A stretch of 64,000 bases of DNA from Rubellimicrobium roseum (GCF_006152145.1 NZ_VDFV01000001.1:310001-374000), one strand, 5' to 3'; numbered from the stretch's first letter, positions 7,622 through 16,127 are shown. Program-made: numbers and translations. Notes: generated by a model not told the origin, from the sequence alone.

Positions 7622-8713
7622 ATGACCGAGCCCCGCCGCCTCCTCCCCTCCGACCCCGCGCTCGCGCAGGTCCTTCCCCTGGTCCGCCGCGCCTTCGCGG
7701 AGATCGCGGGCCGCATCGACCCGCCCTCCTCGCTCCACCGCATGACCGAGGCCGACCTCCTCCGCCTCGCGGAGGACGGCGAAGTCTGGGCCCTAGGCGA
7801 GCCGCTCGTGGCCTGCGCGATCCTGAGCCCCCGCCCCGACGCGCTCTACCTCGGCCGCCTGTCCGTCGATCCCGCCCATCGCCGCCGGGGCCACGCCCGC
7901 GCGCTCCTGCGCCTCGCCCTAACCCGCGCCCGCGCGCGGGGCCTGCCCCGCGTCACCCTCGGCTGCCGGGTGGAGCTGGCGGAGAACCACGCCCTCTTCC
8001 TCTCCGAGGGCTTCCGTGAGACCCACCGCGAGACCCATCCCGGCTACGGCCGCCCCACCTCCGTCTGGTTCGAGAAGAGAGCGACCCCCATGGACGACAC
8101 CACCCCCGAGACCGACGACGCCCGCCACGCGCAGAAGATGGCCAAGAAGAAGGCCGCGCGCGACAAGATCATGGCCAGCAAGACCGAGGAGCGCGGCCTC
8201 GTGATCGTCCACACCGGCAAGGGCAAGGGCAAGTCCTCGGCCGCCTTCGGCATGATCTTCCGCTGCATCGCCCACGGGATGCACTGCGCGGTCGTGCAGT
8301 TCATCAAGGGCGCGATGCACACCGGGGAACGCGACCTGATCCAGGCGCACTTCTCCGACCTCTGCGAGTTCCACGCCATGGGCGAGGGTTTCACCTGGGA
8401 GACCCAGGACCGCGCCCGCGACATCGCCGCCGCGACCAAGGCCTGGGACAAGGCCAAGGAGCTGATCCGCGACCCGGCGAACCGCATGGTTCTCCTCGAC
8501 GAGATCAACATCGCCCTGCGCTACGACTACATCCCGCTCGACGAGGTGCTCACCTTCCTGCGCGACGAGAAGCCCCCCACGACCCATGTCGTCCTGACGG
8601 GCCGCAACGCCGCCGACCGCCTGATCGAGCAGGCCGACCTCGTGACCGAGATGGAGCTGGTCAAGCACCCGTTCCGCTCGGGCGTGAAGGCGCAGGCGGG
8701 CGTGGAGTTCTAG
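7622..8713 (+). CDS. GNAT acetyltransferase domain open in frame into CobO
   Basis: From the ATG at 7622 the first about 156 residues form a GNAT domain: LYLGRLSVDPAHRRRGHARA is motif A and ENHALFLSEGFRETH is motif B, ending in VWFEK. There is no stop codon after this domain; the frame continues through RATP directly into the CobO start Met at 8090 and ends at the CobO stop, giving 363 residues. Either the protein is a real GNAT-CobO fusion or the CobO part is also made from its own internal start. A lost stop or sequencing indel is the alternative. The substrate of the GNAT part is unknown. Confidence 0.7.
   Translation: MTEPRRLLPSDPALAQVLPLVRRAFAEIAGRIDPPSSLHRMTEADLLRLAEDGEVWALGEPLVACAILSPRPDALYLGRLSVDPAHRRRGHARALLRLALTRARARGLPRVTLGCRVELAENHALFLSEGFRETHRETHPGYGRPTSVWFEKRATPMDDTTPETDDARHAQKMAKKKAARDKIMASKTEERGLVIVHTGKGKGKSSAAFGMIFRCIAHGMHCAVVQFIKGAMHTGERDLIQAHFSDLCEFHAMGEGFTWETQDRARDIAAATKAWDKAKELIRDPANRMVLLDEINIALRYDYIPLDEVLTFLRDEKPPTTHVVLTGRNAADRLIEQADLVTEMELVKHPFRSGVKAQAGVEF
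8090..8713 (+). CDS. cobO: Cob(I)yrinic acid a,c-diamide adenosyltransferase
   Basis: A 207-residue CobO/BtuR-type enzyme that transfers the 5'-deoxyadenosyl group from ATP to Co(I) corrinoid. HTGKGKGKSSAAFGM at about residues 40-54 is the P-loop, preceded by the family N-terminus HAQKMAKKKAARDKIMASK; MVLLDEINIALRYDYI and VVLTGRNA follow at the expected spacing, and the end KAQAGVEF is typical. An AGAAGAGAG stretch 7-15 nt upstream of the ATG can act as its own ribosome binding site, although the frame is also open to the upstream GNAT domain. The stop overlaps the convergent CDF gene stop. Confidence 0.95.
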   Translation: MDDTTPETDDARHAQKMAKKKAARDKIMASKTEERGLVIVHTGKGKGKSSAAFGMIFRCIAHGMHCAVVQFIKGAMHTGERDLIQAHFSDLCEFHAMGEGFTWETQDRARDIAAATKAWDKAKELIRDPANRMVLLDEINIALRYDYIPLDEVLTFLRDEKPPTTHVVLTGRNAADRLIEQADLVTEMELVKHPFRSGVKAQAGVEF

Positions 8714-9633
8714 GCCTCCCCGGCCTCGTCCACCTCGACGGTGGCGTGGCCCACGGCCCAGCGGTCGCGCAGCCGCGCCTTCAGCGCCCGCCGCACGGCC
8801 CGCGGGTCGGCCCCCGGCGCGGCCTCGGCCTCCAGCGTCACCATGGGGCGCTCCTCGGTGATGGACCAGGCGTGGACATGGTGGACGCGCGCGACGCCGG
8901 GCACCTGCGCCGTCAGGTCGGCTGCCACCTCGCGCGCGTCGAACCCGGCGGGCGCGCCTTCCAGCAGGATGTGCCCGCTCTCGGCCACCACGCGCCACGC
9001 CGAGCGCAGCAGGATCAGCGCCACCAGGACCGACAGCAGCGGGTCGATGGGCGTCCAGCCAGTCCCAAGGATCACCAGCGCCGCTCCCAGCGCCGCGACG
9101 GACCCCAGCAGGTCCCCCGCCACGTGCAGCGCCGCCGCGCGCAGGTTCAGGTTGCCCGGCCCGCCCCGCGTCAACACCCAGAAGGCCGCGATGTTGACCA
9201 CCAGGCCCCCCAGCGCGATCCAGAGCATGACACCCCCCAGCACCGGGCCCGGGTCCCGCAGCCGCTCCCAGGCCTCGACGGCGATCCAGACGGCGATGAC
9301 GAACAGCGCCAGCCCGTTGACGAAGGCCGCGAGCACGCTCAGCCGGTCGAAGCCGTAGGTCCGCTTCCACGTCGCGGGCCGCCGCGCCAGCCGTAGCGCC
9401 ACCCAGGCCAGCACCAGCGAGGCCACGTCCGTCAGCATGTGCCCCGCGTCCGCCAGCAGCGCGAGCGACCCCGACACGAGGCCCCCCACGACCTCGGCCA
9501 CCAGGAAGGTGCCGGTCAGCAGCGCCGCCACCCCCAGCGCCCGCTCGCTCGCCCCATGGGCGTGCGAAGGACCGTGGCCGCCCCCATGCCCGTGACCATG
9601 GCCATGGCCATGGTCGTGCCCGTGCTGCGCCAT
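8710..9633 (-). CDS. Cation diffusion facilitator (CDF) metal exporter
   Basis: A 307-residue inner-membrane CDF protein. It starts with a His-rich tail (repeated HGHG units over about 28 residues), followed by membrane helices with the LLADAGHMLTDVASLVLAW metal-site segment (Asp/His/Asp ligands) and WTPIDPLLSVLVALILL. The C-terminal cytoplasmic domain carries VPGVARVHHVHAWSITEERPMVTLE. CDF proteins export Zn, Co, Fe, Ni or Cd by proton antiport. The position beside cobO makes cobalt a reasonable candidate (DmeF-like), but specificity cannot be read from sequence alone. Tail to tail with cobO. Confidence 0.92.
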   Translation of the reverse strand: MAQHGHDHGHGHGHGHGGGHGPSHAHGASERALGVAALLTGTFLVAEVVGGLVSGSLALLADAGHMLTDVASLVLAWVALRLARRPATWKRTYGFDRLSVLAAFVNGLALFVIAVWIAVEAWERLRDPGPVLGGVMLWIALGGLVVNIAAFWVLTRGGPGNLNLRAAALHVAGDLLGSVAALGAALVILGTGWTPIDPLLSVLVALILLRSAWRVVAESGHILLEGAPAGFDAREVAADLTAQVPGVARVHHVHAWSITEERPMVTLEAEAAPGADPRAVRRALKARLRDRWAVGHATVEVDEAGEA

Positions 9634-9649
9634 GCGTCTCGCCCCCCGG

Positions 9650-11308
9650 TCAGGCCCGCGCCCGCATCCCCTGCTCCCGGGCCGCCGTCAGCGTCTGGCT
9701 CGGTGTCAGCGCCTCCCCATCTACCCGGCACTCGATGATCGCCACCGTCCCCGCCGCCCGCGCCCGCTCGAAAGCTCCGGGAAAGTCCTCGCCCCGCGTC
9801 ACCAGTTCCCCGTGCCCGCCATAGGCCCGTGCCAGCGCCGCATAGTCCGGGTTCACTAGGTCCGTCCCCGACACCCGCCCCGGATAGGTCCGCTCCTGGT
9901 GCATGCGGATCGTGCCGTAGCGGCCGTTGTTCATCACCACGACGACCGGCGTCGCCCCGTGCTGCACAGCGGTGCTCATCTCGTTCAGCGTCATCTGGAA
10001 ATCGCCGTCCCCCGCGAGGCAGACCACCGCGCGGCCCGGATGCTCCAGCGACGCCGCCACCGCCGCCGGGAACCCGTAGCCCATGCTCCCCGAGGTGGGG
10101 GCAAGCTGCGTGCGATACCCCTTGTAGGTGAAGTAGCGGTGCAGGAAGGCCGCGAAGTTGCCCGCCCCGTTGGTCAGGATGGCGTCCTCGGGCAGGTTGT
10201 CCGACAGCCAGCGGATCACCTCCTCCTGCCGGACCGCGCCGGGCGTCTCCTGCGGGCTGTGCCACCATTCGTAGTCGGCCCGCGCCGCCCGCGTCCCCTC
10301 GGCCCAGCCCTCGCCCAGGGGCGGCAGCGCGGCCAGCGCCTTCACGAAGGCCGGCGCCTCGGCCGTCACCGCAAGGTCCGTGGCCCAGACCCGCCCCGGC
10401 TCGTCGGGGTCGGGATGGACATGGACCAGCCGCTTGCCGTGCGCCCGCGGGTCCAGCAGGGCGTAGCCCCCCGTCGCGATGTCCCCCAGCCGCGATCCCA
10501 GCACCAGAAGGGCGTCCGCCTCGCGCAGCCGCTTCGCGAGCCGCGGCGAGATGCCCACGTTCAGGTCGCCCACGTAATGGGGGTGCCGGTTGTCCATGTA
10601 GTCCTGCCGCCGGAAGGCGCAGGCGACGGGCAGCCCCTGCACCTCCGCAAAGCGGGCGAGGTCCGATGCCGCCTCGGCCGACCAGTGCGGCCCGCCCACG
10701 ACCACGAGCGGCCTCTCGGCCCCCCGCAGCGCCTCCAGCGCCTCGCGGGCGGGTTCCGACAGGTCGCCCGTGCGGCGGGCCAGGGGCCCCGGCCGGTCCG
10801 GCACCTCCGCCTCGGCGCTCAGCACGTCCTCGGGCAGCGCCAGCACCACCGGCCCCGGCCGCCCGGAGGTCGCCACGGCAAAGGCGCGGGCCACGTATTC
10901 GGGGATGCGCTCGGTGCGGTCGATCTCGGCCACCCATTTGGCCAGCGGCCCGAACATCGCGCGGAAATCCACCTCCTGGAACGCCTCGCGGTCGCGGTGC
11001 CCGGTCTCGATCTGCCCGATGAACAGGATCATCGGCGTCGAATCCTGCCGCGCCACATGGACGCCCGCCGCCGCGTTGGTCGCCCCCGGGCCCCGCGTGA
11101 CGAAGCAAATCCCCGGCGCGCCGGTCATCTTGCCCTGCGCCTCGGCCATCATGGCCGCGCCGCCCTCCTGCCGGCAGACGACATTGGCGATCCCGCCCTC
11201 GTGCAACCCGTCCAGCACCGCAAGGAAGCTCTCGCCGGGCACCGAGAACACCCGCCGCACGCCGTGCGCCCTCAACTGGTCCGCCAGGATACGTCCGCCG
11301 TGCCGCAT
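9650..11308 (-). CDS. Thiamine pyrophosphate-dependent enzyme, acetolactate synthase-like
   Basis: A 552-residue three-domain TPP enzyme. The N-terminal pyrimidine-binding domain has GVRRVFSVPGESFLAVLDGL and the catalytic Glu in VCRQEGGAAMMAEAQGK (near residue 50). A central domain has HVHPDPDEPGRVW. The C-terminal pyrophosphate domain has the metal motif GDGDFQMTLNEMSTAVQ and NNGRYGTIRMHQERTYP. It is related to the acetolactate synthase large subunit but lies alone, without an ilvH partner, so substrate and product are uncertain. The ATG at 11308 gives the conserved start MRHGGRILADQL. It is preceded by a 295-bp spacer. Confidence 0.88.
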   Translation of the reverse strand: MRHGGRILADQLRAHGVRRVFSVPGESFLAVLDGLHEGGIANVVCRQEGGAAMMAEAQGKMTGAPGICFVTRGPGATNAAAGVHVARQDSTPMILFIGQIETGHRDREAFQEVDFRAMFGPLAKWVAEIDRTERIPEYVARAFAVATSGRPGPVVLALPEDVLSAEAEVPDRPGPLARRTGDLSEPAREALEALRGAERPLVVVGGPHWSAEAASDLARFAEVQGLPVACAFRRQDYMDNRHPHYVGDLNVGISPRLAKRLREADALLVLGSRLGDIATGGYALLDPRAHGKRLVHVHPDPDEPGRVWATDLAVTAEAPAFVKALAALPPLGEGWAEGTRAARADYEWWHSPQETPGAVRQEEVIRWLSDNLPEDAILTNGAGNFAAFLHRYFTYKGYRTQLAPTSGSMGYGFPAAVAASLEHPGRAVVCLAGDGDFQMTLNEMSTAVQHGATPVVVVMNNGRYGTIRMHQERTYPGRVSGTDLVNPDYAALARAYGGHGELVTRGEDFPGAFERARAAGTVAIIECRVDGEALTPSQTLTAAREQGMRARA

Positions 11309-11558
11309 GAAGGCCCCCTTTGTCCGGTCGGCGGCACCTTGGTCCGCGCGCCGGACAGAGGCAAGCCGGCTCGCCCCGCCCCACCCTGACGAAGCGATCC
11401 GCAAAATGCCGAACCTCTTCCCACCATTCGCCACAATCACCCCACGTCATGGCAAGGCACCCGGGGAAGACAGGCACCCCGGGCCCGGCGCAACGGCGAA
11501 AGGCGCCCGCACAGGGGAACCCGGCGGCAGACCGGGACGGGAGCCACGCCAGGACAGG

Positions 11559-11595
11559 GGGCCCTCTGACCGCAAGGGACGCGGACGGAGGGCCC
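11559..11595 (-). terminator. hairpin downstream of the FAD oxidoreductase gene
   Basis: GGGCCCTC (11559-11566) pairs perfectly with GAGGGCCC (11588-11595), with a long 21-nt loop, 8 bp after the stop of the minus-strand oxidoreductase. A second hairpin (CCCGGGG 11460-11466 with CCCCGGG 11477-11483) lies further on. Neither has a clear U-run. I see no gene in the 295-bp spacer 11309-11603. Confidence 0.35.
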
Positions 11596-11603
11596 AAGGC
11601 CGC

Positions 11604-12596
11604 TCAGCCGGCCCGCCACCCTGCCGGGATCGCGTCGCGCCCTTCCAGCATCAGATCCGCCATCATCCGCCCCACCAGCGGCGCCATCCCGAAGCCTGTG
11701 CGGAACCCCCCGTTCGCCACGAACCCTCCCTTCGGATCGCGCCCCAGCCACAGCGCGCCCGAGCCCGCGCGCGGCCGCACCGCCGCCCATCGCTCGACCA
11801 CCGGCGCGTCCCCCAGCGCCGGGACCAGCGCGCGGGCCCTGGCGATCACCGCGTCCAGCCTCTCGTCCGTGCCCGTGGGGTCCGTCCACTCCTTCTCGGC
11901 CGTGGACCCCACCGCCACCGTCCCGTCGGCGTGCGGCACCACGTAGACGCCCCCCGCATAGACCTGCGGGCAGTCCGCAACGCCCGGCAACGCCAGCAGC
12001 GCCGCCTGCCCCTTCACTCCCGCGCCGTCCAGCCCGGCCACGCCGGTCGCGCGCAGGACGGCCCCTTCCTCCTCGCCCTCGCGCAGCACCTCGCCGCCCT
12101 GCGCCCGGACCGCGGCGACCAGCGCCGCCAGCCCCCGCCGGGGCGCCACCCGCGCCGCCAGCGTGTCGCGCACCACGAGGCCCAGCGGCGCCACCGGCCT
12201 CCAGTCCTCGGGCGCCGGGACCACCTCCCAGGCGCCCGCGCCCCCCCACAACTCCCGCGCCGCCTCCCCTCGCCGCCGCGCGACCTCCGCGCCCTTCTCG
12301 TCCGCGACCGGCATCAGCCGCCCGGTCCGCGCGAACCCGGCGTCCCCGCCCCCCGCCTCGCGCACCCGCGCCCAGAACCCTTCCTGCATCCGCAAGGATT
12401 CCAGTTGCAGCGCCTTGCCCTCGTCCCAGCCCTCGGGCGCGTGCGGCGACAGCGCCCCCACGAGGCCCCCGCTCGCCCCCGCGCCAACGCCGCCCGGATC
12501 GATCACCCGCACCCGCGCGCCCCGCTCGGCGCAGGAGAACGCCACCGCCAGGCCAAGCACCCCCGCCCCCCGCACGGTCACGTCGATCCTTGCCAT
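11604..12596 (-). CDS. FAD-dependent oxidoreductase (DAO family, MnmC C-domain-like)
   Basis: A 330-residue flavoprotein with the FAD-binding GxGxxG at the N-terminus (RGAGVLGLAVAFSCAERGA, residues 8-26) and the DAO-fold segments ASGGLVGALSPH, GGVYVVPHADGTVAVGSTAE and ARPRAG-like VRPRAGSGALWLG near the C-terminus. It is divergent, 51 bp from an MnmD-type tRNA methyltransferase. In enterobacteria the equivalent FAD domain is fused to MnmD as MnmC and removes the carboxymethyl group from cmnm5(s2)U34, so this gene is a candidate for the missing MnmC(o) activity. A glycine or D-amino acid oxidase-like role is the alternative. Confidence 0.85.
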   Translation of the reverse strand: MARIDVTVRGAGVLGLAVAFSCAERGARVRVIDPGGVGAGASGGLVGALSPHAPEGWDEGKALQLESLRMQEGFWARVREAGGGDAGFARTGRLMPVADEKGAEVARRRGEAARELWGGAGAWEVVPAPEDWRPVAPLGLVVRDTLAARVAPRRGLAALVAAVRAQGGEVLREGEEEGAVLRATGVAGLDGAGVKGQAALLALPGVADCPQVYAGGVYVVPHADGTVAVGSTAEKEWTDPTGTDERLDAVIARARALVPALGDAPVVERWAAVRPRAGSGALWLGRDPKGGFVANGGFRTGFGMAPLVGRMMADLMLEGRDAIPAGWRAG

Positions 12597-12647
12597 TCCC
12601 CGGCCCTCCGCCCATGGTCCCGCCCGACCCTGAAACCACGGACGGCC

Positions 12648-13316
12648 ATGCCGGACCAGCCCGCCCCCCTCGACTGGCGCGACGGCATCCCCGTCTCCCG
12701 CCGCTTCGACGACCCCTACTTCTCGCTGCAGGGGGGCCTCGCGGAGACGCATCACGTCTTCCTCGCGGGCAACGACCTGCCCGCACGCTTCCGCCCCGGA
12801 TTCTCCATCCTGGAGCTGGGCTTCGGCACCGGCCTCAACTTCCTCGTGACGCTGCGCGCCCACCGCGAGGCGCAGGCTCCGGGCCCCCTCCACTACACCA
12901 GCTTCGAGGCCTTCCCCATGGCCGCCCCCGACCGCGCCCGGGCGCTGGCGGCCTTCCCCGAGATCGCGCCCGAGGCCGCCGAGCTCGCGCGGGCCCTGAC
13001 GGCCCCCGGCCCCTGGACCTTCGGCCCCGTCACCCTGACCCTCATCGAGGGCGACGCGCGCGCCACGCTCCCCGCCTGGCCCGGCCGCGCCGACGCCGCC
13101 TTCCTCGACGGCTTCTCCCCCGCCAAGAACCCCGAGATGTGGGAGCCCCCGCTCCTCCAGGCCGTCGCGGGCCGGCTCGCCCCCGGCGGGACGCTCGCCA
13201 CCTACACCGCCGCCGGCCACGTCCGCCGCGCCCTGGCCGAGGCGGGCCTTCAGGTCGAGCGCCGCCCCGGCTTCGGCACCAAGCGCCACATGACCGTGGG
13301 AAGGGCCCCCGCATGA
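12648..13316 (+). CDS. mnmD: tRNA 5-methylaminomethyl-2-thiouridine methyltransferase, MnmD
   Basis: A 222-residue methyltransferase corresponding to the N-terminal domain of MnmC. FDDPYFSLQGGLAETHHVFL is the family signature, ELGFGTGLNFLVTL is the SAM-binding motif I (about residue 54), FEAFPM and the catalytic DGFSPAKNPEMW follow, and the protein ends FGTKRHMTVG. It lacks the FAD domain, which appears instead as the divergent gene next door. It methylates nm5(s2)U34 in the tRNA wobble position. Its stop overlaps the following transporter gene (ATGA). Confidence 0.92.
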   Translation: MPDQPAPLDWRDGIPVSRRFDDPYFSLQGGLAETHHVFLAGNDLPARFRPGFSILELGFGTGLNFLVTLRAHREAQAPGPLHYTSFEAFPMAAPDRARALAAFPEIAPEAAELARALTAPGPWTFGPVTLTLIEGDARATLPAWPGRADAAFLDGFSPAKNPEMWEPPLLQAVAGRLAPGGTLATYTAAGHVRRALAEAGLQVERRPGFGTKRHMTVGRAPA

Positions 13317-14218
13317 CCGCCACGACCGCCGTCCCCGCCCAGCGCAACGATTCGCGCCTGGGCATCGCGCTGATGGTCCTCACCACCGTGATCTTCTCAC
13401 TCCAGGACGGGCTTTCGCGCCACTTGGCCGAGGCGACCAACGTCTACATGGTGGTCATGGTCCGCTTCTGGTTCTTCGCGGCCTTCGTGGTCGCGATGGC
13501 CCGCGCCCAGCAGGGCTCGGTCCGCGCCGCCGCCGCGACCTCCCAGCCTCTCCTCCAGATCGTCCGCGCCGTTCTCCTCGTGGCCGAGATCTGCGTGACC
13601 GTCTACGCCTTCACCATCCTGGGCCTCGCGCAGAGCCACGCGCTCTTCGCCGCCTGCCCGCTCCTCGTCGCCGCGCTCTCCGGCCCGGTGCTGGGCGAAA
13701 AGGTCGGCTGGCGGCGCTGGGCCGCCATCGGCGTGGGCTTTCTGGGCATCCTCGTCATCCTGCGCCCCGGCGTCGCCGTCTTCGACCCGCGCGGGCTGAT
13801 CGCGCTCGCGGGCGCGCTGATGTTCGCGCTCTACAGCCTGCTCACCCGCTTCGCCGGGCGCCGCGACAGCGCCGCCACCAGCTTCTTCTGGACCGGCGTG
13901 GCCGGCGCCGTCGCCATGACCGCCGTGGGGATGTTCCACTGGGAGCCGATGTCCGCCGCCAACTGGGCGCTGATGGTGCTGCTCAGCGGCATGGCCATCA
14001 CCGGCCACTGGCTGCTCATCAAGTGCTACGACGTGGCCGAGGCCTCGACCGTCCAGCCCTTCGCCTACCTCCAGCTCGTCTTCGCCTCGATCCTGGGCGT
14101 CACGATCTTCGGCGAGGCGCTGCACCCCACCACCGTCGTCGGCGCGGCCCTGGTGGTCGCCGCCGGCCTCTTCACCCTCTGGCGCGAGCGCGTCCGCCGC
14201 CTCAAGGAGCCCGCATGA
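13313..14218 (+). CDS. DMT superfamily (EamA) transporter
   Basis: A 301-residue inner-membrane protein with about ten hydrophobic helices arranged as two EamA repeats. Examples are LGIALMVLTTVIFSLQDGLS near residue 20 and GLIALAGALMFALYSLLTRF near 165. The segment after each repeat carries the conserved GE (LGEKVGWRRW, FGEALHPTTV). Such proteins export small metabolites or amino acids; the substrate is unknown. ATGA overlaps at both ends link it to mnmD upstream and to the dehydrogenase downstream. Confidence 0.9.
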   Translation: MTATTAVPAQRNDSRLGIALMVLTTVIFSLQDGLSRHLAEATNVYMVVMVRFWFFAAFVVAMARAQQGSVRAAAATSQPLLQIVRAVLLVAEICVTVYAFTILGLAQSHALFAACPLLVAALSGPVLGEKVGWRRWAAIGVGFLGILVILRPGVAVFDPRGLIALAGALMFALYSLLTRFAGRRDSAATSFFWTGVAGAVAMTAVGMFHWEPMSAANWALMVLLSGMAITGHWLLIKCYDVAEASTVQPFAYLQLVFASILGVTIFGEALHPTTVVGAALVVAAGLFTLWRERVRRLKEPA

Positions 14219-15129
14219 AGCCCGCCATCCTCTGCCTCCAGCCCCTCGCGCCCGCCCGGCAGGCCCAGCTCGAATCGACCTACGAGGTCCACGGCCCCGA
14301 CGCCGACCTCGCCTCCGTCGGCGCCCGCATCGCGGCGGTCGTCACCGACGGGCACAAGGGCCTGACCGCCGACCAGATCGCGCGCCTGCCCGATCTCGCC
14401 CTTGTCGCGTCCGGCTCGGCGGGCCTCGAAGGCATCGACCGCGCGGCGCTGGCCGCCCGCGGCATCCCGCTCACCAACCCCGCCCCGGCGCTGGCGGACG
14501 AGGTCGCGGACGTGGCGATGATGCTCCTCCTCGCCGGCTGGAAGCAGCTCCCCGCCCTGGACGCCCATGTCCGCTCCGGCGCCTGGGGACAGGCCGAGTT
14601 CCCCCTGGGCCGCGCGCTCGCGGGCCGGACGCTGGGCATCCTCGGCCTCGGCACCATCGGCACCGCCGTCGCGCGGCGCGCCGAAGCCTTCGGCCTCCGC
14701 ATCGCGTACCATTCGCGGCACCCGAAGCCCGTCCCCCATGCCTACGAGCCCACGCTCGCGAGCCTCGCCGGGCGCAGCGACATCCTTCTCGTGATCGTCC
14801 CCGGCGGCCCCGAGACGAAGGGCATGGTGAACCGGGAGGTGCTGGACGCGCTGGGCCCCGAGGGCCTCCTCGTCAACGTCGCCCGCGGCTCCGTGGTGGA
14901 CGAGCCCGCCCTAATCGAGGCGCTGACGGCGGGCCGCCTCGGCGGGGCCGCGCTCGACGTGATGTGGAACGAGCCGCGCCCCGACCCGCGCCTTCTCGCC
15001 TGCCCGAACCTGATCGTGACGCCGCATGTCGGCAGCGCCACGCAGGACACCCGGGACGCGATGTCCCGGATGGTCCTCGACAACCTCGCGGCCCATTTTG
15101 CGGGCCGGCCGCTGGTCAGCCCGGTCTAG
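14215..15129 (+). CDS. D-2-hydroxyacid dehydrogenase
   Basis: A 304-residue NAD(P)-dependent dehydrogenase. The nucleotide-binding motif GILGLGTIGTAVARRAEAFG is at about residues 141-160, NVARGSVVDEPAL contains the catalytic Arg, the Glu lies in MWNEPRPDP and the catalytic His in VTPHVGSAT. The substrate (glyoxylate, hydroxypyruvate or another 2-oxoacid) is not determined. The start ATG overlaps the transporter stop. A strong hairpin follows the stop. Confidence 0.92.
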   Translation: MKPAILCLQPLAPARQAQLESTYEVHGPDADLASVGARIAAVVTDGHKGLTADQIARLPDLALVASGSAGLEGIDRAALAARGIPLTNPAPALADEVADVAMMLLLAGWKQLPALDAHVRSGAWGQAEFPLGRALAGRTLGILGLGTIGTAVARRAEAFGLRIAYHSRHPKPVPHAYEPTLASLAGRSDILLVIVPGGPETKGMVNREVLDALGPEGLLVNVARGSVVDEPALIEALTAGRLGGAALDVMWNEPRPDPRLLACPNLIVTPHVGSATQDTRDAMSRMVLDNLAAHFAGRPLVSPV

Positions 15130-15132
15130 GAC

Positions 15133-15156
15133 CCCGCGCCCCCGAAGGGGCGCGGG
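15133..15156. terminator. bidirectional hairpin terminator
   Basis: CCCGCGCCCC (15133-15142) pairs perfectly with GGGGCGCGGG (15147-15156) around a stable CGAA tetraloop. It sits between two convergent genes, 4 bp after the dehydrogenase stop and 9 bp from the PRC-barrel gene stop, so it probably ends both transcripts. Confidence 0.7.
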
Positions 15157-15164
15157 ACGCCCGC

Positions 15165-16127
15165 TCAGTCCGCCAGCATCGCCGGATCGAAGGGCTGGAT
15201 CATCTCGGCCTGCGCGCGGTCATAGGGCATGTCATAGGTGCCCGCCGTCCCGTCCGCGCCGCGGGTCCAGCCCGCCTGACCGGCATAGGGATAGCCGTAG
15301 AGCCCCGTGCCGGACGTGCCGTCCGCCGTCGTGCCGACCATGCCGCCCGTGGCGTTCACCAGCACGGCCGCGATCCGCCCGTCCATCACGACCATGTCGC
15401 TGATGGTGCCGTAGTCGGCATAGGCCTCCCCCTCGCGCAGCCGCGCGCTGTTGTTGAGGAGATCCGTCGCCCGCCAGACGTTCGGGCCGGTCTCCACCAC
15501 GCCCGGCCCGTCGCCGCCGACCTCGGCCACGTCCTCGCTCGCGACGACCATGCCGTTCACCTGCTCGGTGGTCGCGACGTAGTCGTCCACCTCATCCTCG
15601 GTGAAGGGAATGACGATGCCGTCGCTCCAGTTCTCGGACGAGATCATCTCCCAGGGGATGTTCACGTGGGTGTCGCCGAGGTTGAGCCAGCCGCCGATCG
15701 AGGCGACCACCGACAGCACCTGCCCGTCCATGTCGAACAGCACGTTCTGCACATCGCCGATGTCGTCGCCTTCGGGCCCGTAGACGTCGGTGCCCATCAT
15801 CTCGTTGATGCTGATGCCCGTGGCGTAGAGGTCGTCATAGGTCCAGGTCGACAGGTCCATGGGCTCCTGCGCGGCCGAGGTCGCCTCCACGCCCGTCACG
15901 TCCATCGACATGTCGTCCTGGGCTATCTCCGTCATTCCGGCCTCGCCCTCGACGGCGGCGCCCGTCGCCGGATCGGTCTCGAAGATGGTGGCCTCCTCGG
16001 TCTCCACGGTGTCCACCGGCAGTTCCACGGCGGCTCCGGCGTCCGGCGCCACATCCTGCGCCAGGGCCAGGGTCGGCAGAAGGGCCACGGCAGCCGTGGC
16101 GAGAAGGGGGTTCTGAATCGTCCGCAT
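15165..16127 (-). CDS. Exported PRC-barrel domain protein
   Basis: A 320-residue acidic protein with a cleavable signal peptide (MRTIQNPLLATAAVALLP, cleavage after ALAQ). Two PRC-barrel-like units follow: IGDVQNVLFDMDGQVLSVVASIG near residue 125, and a second around TISDMVVMDGRIAAVLVNATG near 245, each followed by an acidic helix. PRC barrels bind protein or RNA partners; exported versions in Rhodobacteraceae are of unknown function. The strong net negative charge suits a periplasmic protein. A GGAGA ribosome binding site lies about 8 nt before the ATG at 16127. Confidence 0.85.
   Translation of the reverse strand: MRTIQNPLLATAAVALLPTLALAQDVAPDAGAAVELPVDTVETEEATIFETDPATGAAVEGEAGMTEIAQDDMSMDVTGVEATSAAQEPMDLSTWTYDDLYATGISINEMMGTDVYGPEGDDIGDVQNVLFDMDGQVLSVVASIGGWLNLGDTHVNIPWEMISSENWSDGIVIPFTEDEVDDYVATTEQVNGMVVASEDVAEVGGDGPGVVETGPNVWRATDLLNNSARLREGEAYADYGTISDMVVMDGRIAAVLVNATGGMVGTTADGTSGTGLYGYPYAGQAGWTRGADGTAGTYDMPYDRAQAEMIQPFDPAMLAD

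Noticed and set aside
11309-11440. N-terminal extension of the TPP enzyme gene up to 11440
   Set aside because: The extra residues have no family similarity; the domain starts at the ATG at 11308.
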